Assembly: GCA_958510825.1 (NCBI GenBank)
Contig: OY294045.1
Span: forward strand, 96,408,988 to 96,472,987
Length of the DNA: 64,000 nt
DNA from: Brachypterus glaber
Lineage: Eukaryota; Arthropoda; Insecta; Coleoptera; Kateretidae
Direction: 5' to 3'
Part shown: positions 63,730 to 64,000 of the stretch, one piece after another
Layout: the number at the start of each line of letters is the position of its first letter
Numbering within the stretch: the stretch's first letter is position 1
Notes under the pieces: generated by a model
The model's input: the letters and a program-made list of their open reading frames with translations, nothing else
Database searches by the model: none
What the model was told of the DNA's origin: nothing
Position numbers and translations under genes: made by a program

Positions 63730-64000
63730 AACTTAATATATTTATGTGGTTGGCTGTATATATTTTGTGGAAATACGGATGTATTTAAAACAATGGAAAA
63801 TGTATGTAGTGAGAATCCCCAAAACCAAATATCCCTTTGTTTTCCCTTTTACTGCGGCGCATAAATCCAGTGAATACAAAAGCTTTTACAAATGTAAACG
63901 CGGAAAATTTCGCTGCATATCAAAACCTGATGTTAAGTTTGATTTTTATGCGATATAAGTTTGTAGTTCTCCATAAAAATTTGTAAAATACATTGCACAG

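Overview
The window looks like intergenic or intronic DNA from a large, AT-rich arthropod (probably insect) genome. The evidence is the base composition, the absence of any long intron-containing gene, and the mix of mobile DNA: CR1/Jockey-like and RNase H-bearing LINEs, a Penelope-like element with a GIY-YIG domain, a DUF4817-type transposase typical of arthropods, a P-element-like THAP exon, a tRNA-derived SINE, and many small inverted-repeat elements. The order of insect cannot be decided from the sequence. There are no bacterial operons, Shine-Dalgarno starts or CRISPR arrays.

Region by region. 0-3 kb: a 68-bp palindrome, a 759-bp TA-flanked MITE and two related inverted-repeat elements. 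3.1 kb: the one apparently intact conventional gene, a tRNA-Met(CAT). 4.3-5.0 kb: a hAT-like MITE nested inside another MITE, each with an exact 8-bp target duplication. 6.3-9.2 kb: transposon-borne minisatellites. 10.6-14.5 kb: foldback elements, a LINE C-terminal fragment and the first SINE copy. 15.2-17.9 kb: a broken CR1/Jockey-like LINE. 18.8-22.8 kb: MITEs plus a 5'-truncated RNase H LINE bounded by a 12-bp duplication. 23-30.5 kb: minisatellite, dispersed repeats, the second SINE copy and a multiply nested cluster. 30.6-33 kb: an (AG)54 tract and a recent 494-bp tandem duplication. 33.3-34.4 kb: a head-to-head pair of Penelope-like 3' ends carrying hammerhead-like motifs. 34.6-42.5 kb: Harbinger-like and MULE-like elements, a second LINE end and a DUF4817 transposase. 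43-47.6 kb: foldbacks and LINE 3' ends, one of them an internally deleted LINE.

47.9-49.0 kb holds the most unusual coding sequence. It is an uninterrupted 390-codon minus-strand frame in which a fragment of a retroelement PD-(D/E)XK-like domain runs straight into the N-terminal half of a USP2-like ubiquitin protease catalytic domain. 49.7-50.4 kb is a P-like element with 34-bp perfect terminal repeats, a THAP exon and an internal minisatellite. 50.8-64 kb is more dispersed repeats, large foldbacks, a hAT relic with a transposase fragment and a terminal Penelope stub.

The coding remnants do not work together as a pathway. They record successive waves of insertion, and nested insertions with intact target duplications allow parts of the order to be read.
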